Positions 31,727 to 32,393 of a stretch of DNA of 32,393 bases are shown in pieces. How positions within the stretch are numbered: position 1 is the stretch's first letter; each line of letters starts with the position of its first letter. This stretch comes from Candidatus Omnitrophota bacterium (GTDB taxonomy: Bacteria > Omnitrophota > Koll11 > Zapsychrales > Zapsychraceae): assembly GCA_023140095.1 (NCBI GenBank), contig JAGLMJ010000002.1, positions 1 through 32,393 on the forward strand. The letters are read 5' to 3'. The notes under the pieces are model-generated. The model worked only from the letters and a program-made list of their open reading frames with translations, did not search any database and was not told the DNA's origin. Both the position numbers and the translations under genes were made by a program.

Positions 31727-32393
31727 ATGAACCGTATGGTTGAAGATATTTTGATCCCGGAAACAGGACGGTTGCCTTCATGGTTTAAGCAAAAGATTCC
31801 GGATACGAATAAGATCCGGGAGATGAAAAAGAAATTTTCTGCTTCAGGACTTCATACGGTATGTCAGAGCGCCTCCTGTCCGAATATGGGAACATGTTGG
31901 GGCGGGGGAGTCGCGACGTTCATGATCCTCGGGGAGATATGCACGCGGGCTTGCCGCTTTTGCGCTGTTGGCGCCGGGCAGCCAATAGCTGTTGACCCTA
32001 ATGAACCGCGAGAAGTTGCTTCGGCAGTTGCGAAATTAGGCCTCAAATATACTGTTATTACCTCTGTTACTCGCGACGATCTTGGTGACGGAGGCGCCCG
32101 GCAGTTCGTTGAAACGGTCAATGCGATCAGGAAGGTCAACCCTAAGACGAAGATTGAAGTTCTCATTCCGGATTTTTTGAATAACCTTGAAAGTCTGAGG
32201 AAAATCGCGGCTGTTAAACCGGAAGTTATCGGCCACAATATTGAGACGATCCGTCGCCTGTCACCGGTTATTCGGCCTCAGGCTGATTATGGCCGTTCTT
32301 TAAAAGTTTTAGAAAACTTAAAGCAAATGGAGCCTTCAGTTTTTATTAAGTCCGGCTTTATGGTAGGGTTAGGCGAAACGGATGATGAGATCG
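31727..32393 (+). CDS. lipA: Lipoyl synthase LipA (cut by window end)
   Basis: LipA is a radical-SAM enzyme that inserts two sulfurs into octanoyl chains on lipoyl domains. The frame from ATG 31727 stays open to the window edge (222 codons). It has the auxiliary-cluster motif C-x4-C-x5-C (VCQSASCPNMGTCWGGG), the radical-SAM motif C-x3-C-x2-C (ICTRACRFCAV), VTRDDLGDGGARQF, IEVLIPDF, and the late FIKSGFMVGLGETDDEI. The C-terminal ~70 residues lie outside the window. It follows def by 8 bases. Confidence 0.95.
   Translation, partial: MNRMVEDILIPETGRLPSWFKQKIPDTNKIREMKKKFSASGLHTVCQSASCPNMGTCWGGGVATFMILGEICTRACRFCAVGAGQPIAVDPNEPREVASAVAKLGLKYTVITSVTRDDLGDGGARQFVETVNAIRKVNPKTKIEVLIPDFLNNLESLRKIAAVKPEVIGHNIETIRRLSPVIRPQADYGRSLKVLENLKQMEPSVFIKSGFMVGLGETDDEI

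Overview
This window looks like a bacterial chromosome segment of moderate GC content that uses the standard bacterial code (TGA ends many intact genes). The exact lineage cannot be read from the sequence. A PEP-CTERM exported protein, a bacterial GlnRS, a short SerA with an ACT domain, AsmA-like and GT-C membrane proteins and arylsulfotransferase-type enzymes fit an uncultivated Gram-negative lineage of the Omnitrophota/PVC kind (inference, roughly 40% sure). No rRNA, tRNA or CRISPR array was found.

Bases 1-4500 are an accessory region littered with remnants. It holds the 3' part of an IS701/IS4-like transposase, a PEP-CTERM protein, a truncated 51-residue ORF that may be a recombinase N-terminus, a three-hairpin REPIN/MITE-like element (1754-1877), a broken IS630-type transposase N-terminus, and the tail of a carbonic-anhydrase-like gene. 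The intact part is a two-gene overlapping operon (2374-4214): a DUF4143-type ATPase followed by a protein with an RNxxxH HEPN motif. It is the best candidate here for a little-described toxin or defence module.

Bases 4600-10100 carry a slipin (SPFH) gene interrupted by an in-frame TGA. Next comes a tight pair, an alanine-dehydrogenase/carboxyethylornithine-synthase-like protein with an ATP-grasp ligase, which suggests a small amino-acid-derived product. A molybdenum-cofactor operon moeA-moaC-mogA follows; between moeA and moaC sits what looks like the first codons of a deleted moaA.

Bases 10100-14530 hold a secreted MORN-repeat protein with a clear terminator, then rex-serC-serA behind a sigma-70-type promoter that overlaps a Rex-box palindrome, so NADH/NAD+ sensing appears tied to serine synthesis. 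A strong terminator ends serA, and a lone receiver-domain protein follows.

Bases 14700-18120 form a probable sulfation cluster: a small membrane protein, a membrane-anchored arylsulfotransferase-like protein, and a PAPS-type sulfotransferase fused to a membrane domain. After it come glnS, a half-size ChrA transporter, a small membrane protein, a CPA2 antiporter, an AsmA-like protein, a convergent GT-C-like membrane protein with a Tat-like N-terminus, an exported ComEC-like metallo-beta-lactamase overlapping a VanZ-like gene, and a glycoside phosphorylase (GH65) overlapping a GT4 glycosyltransferase. The window ends in trxA-panD-def-lipA, with lipA cut by the window edge.
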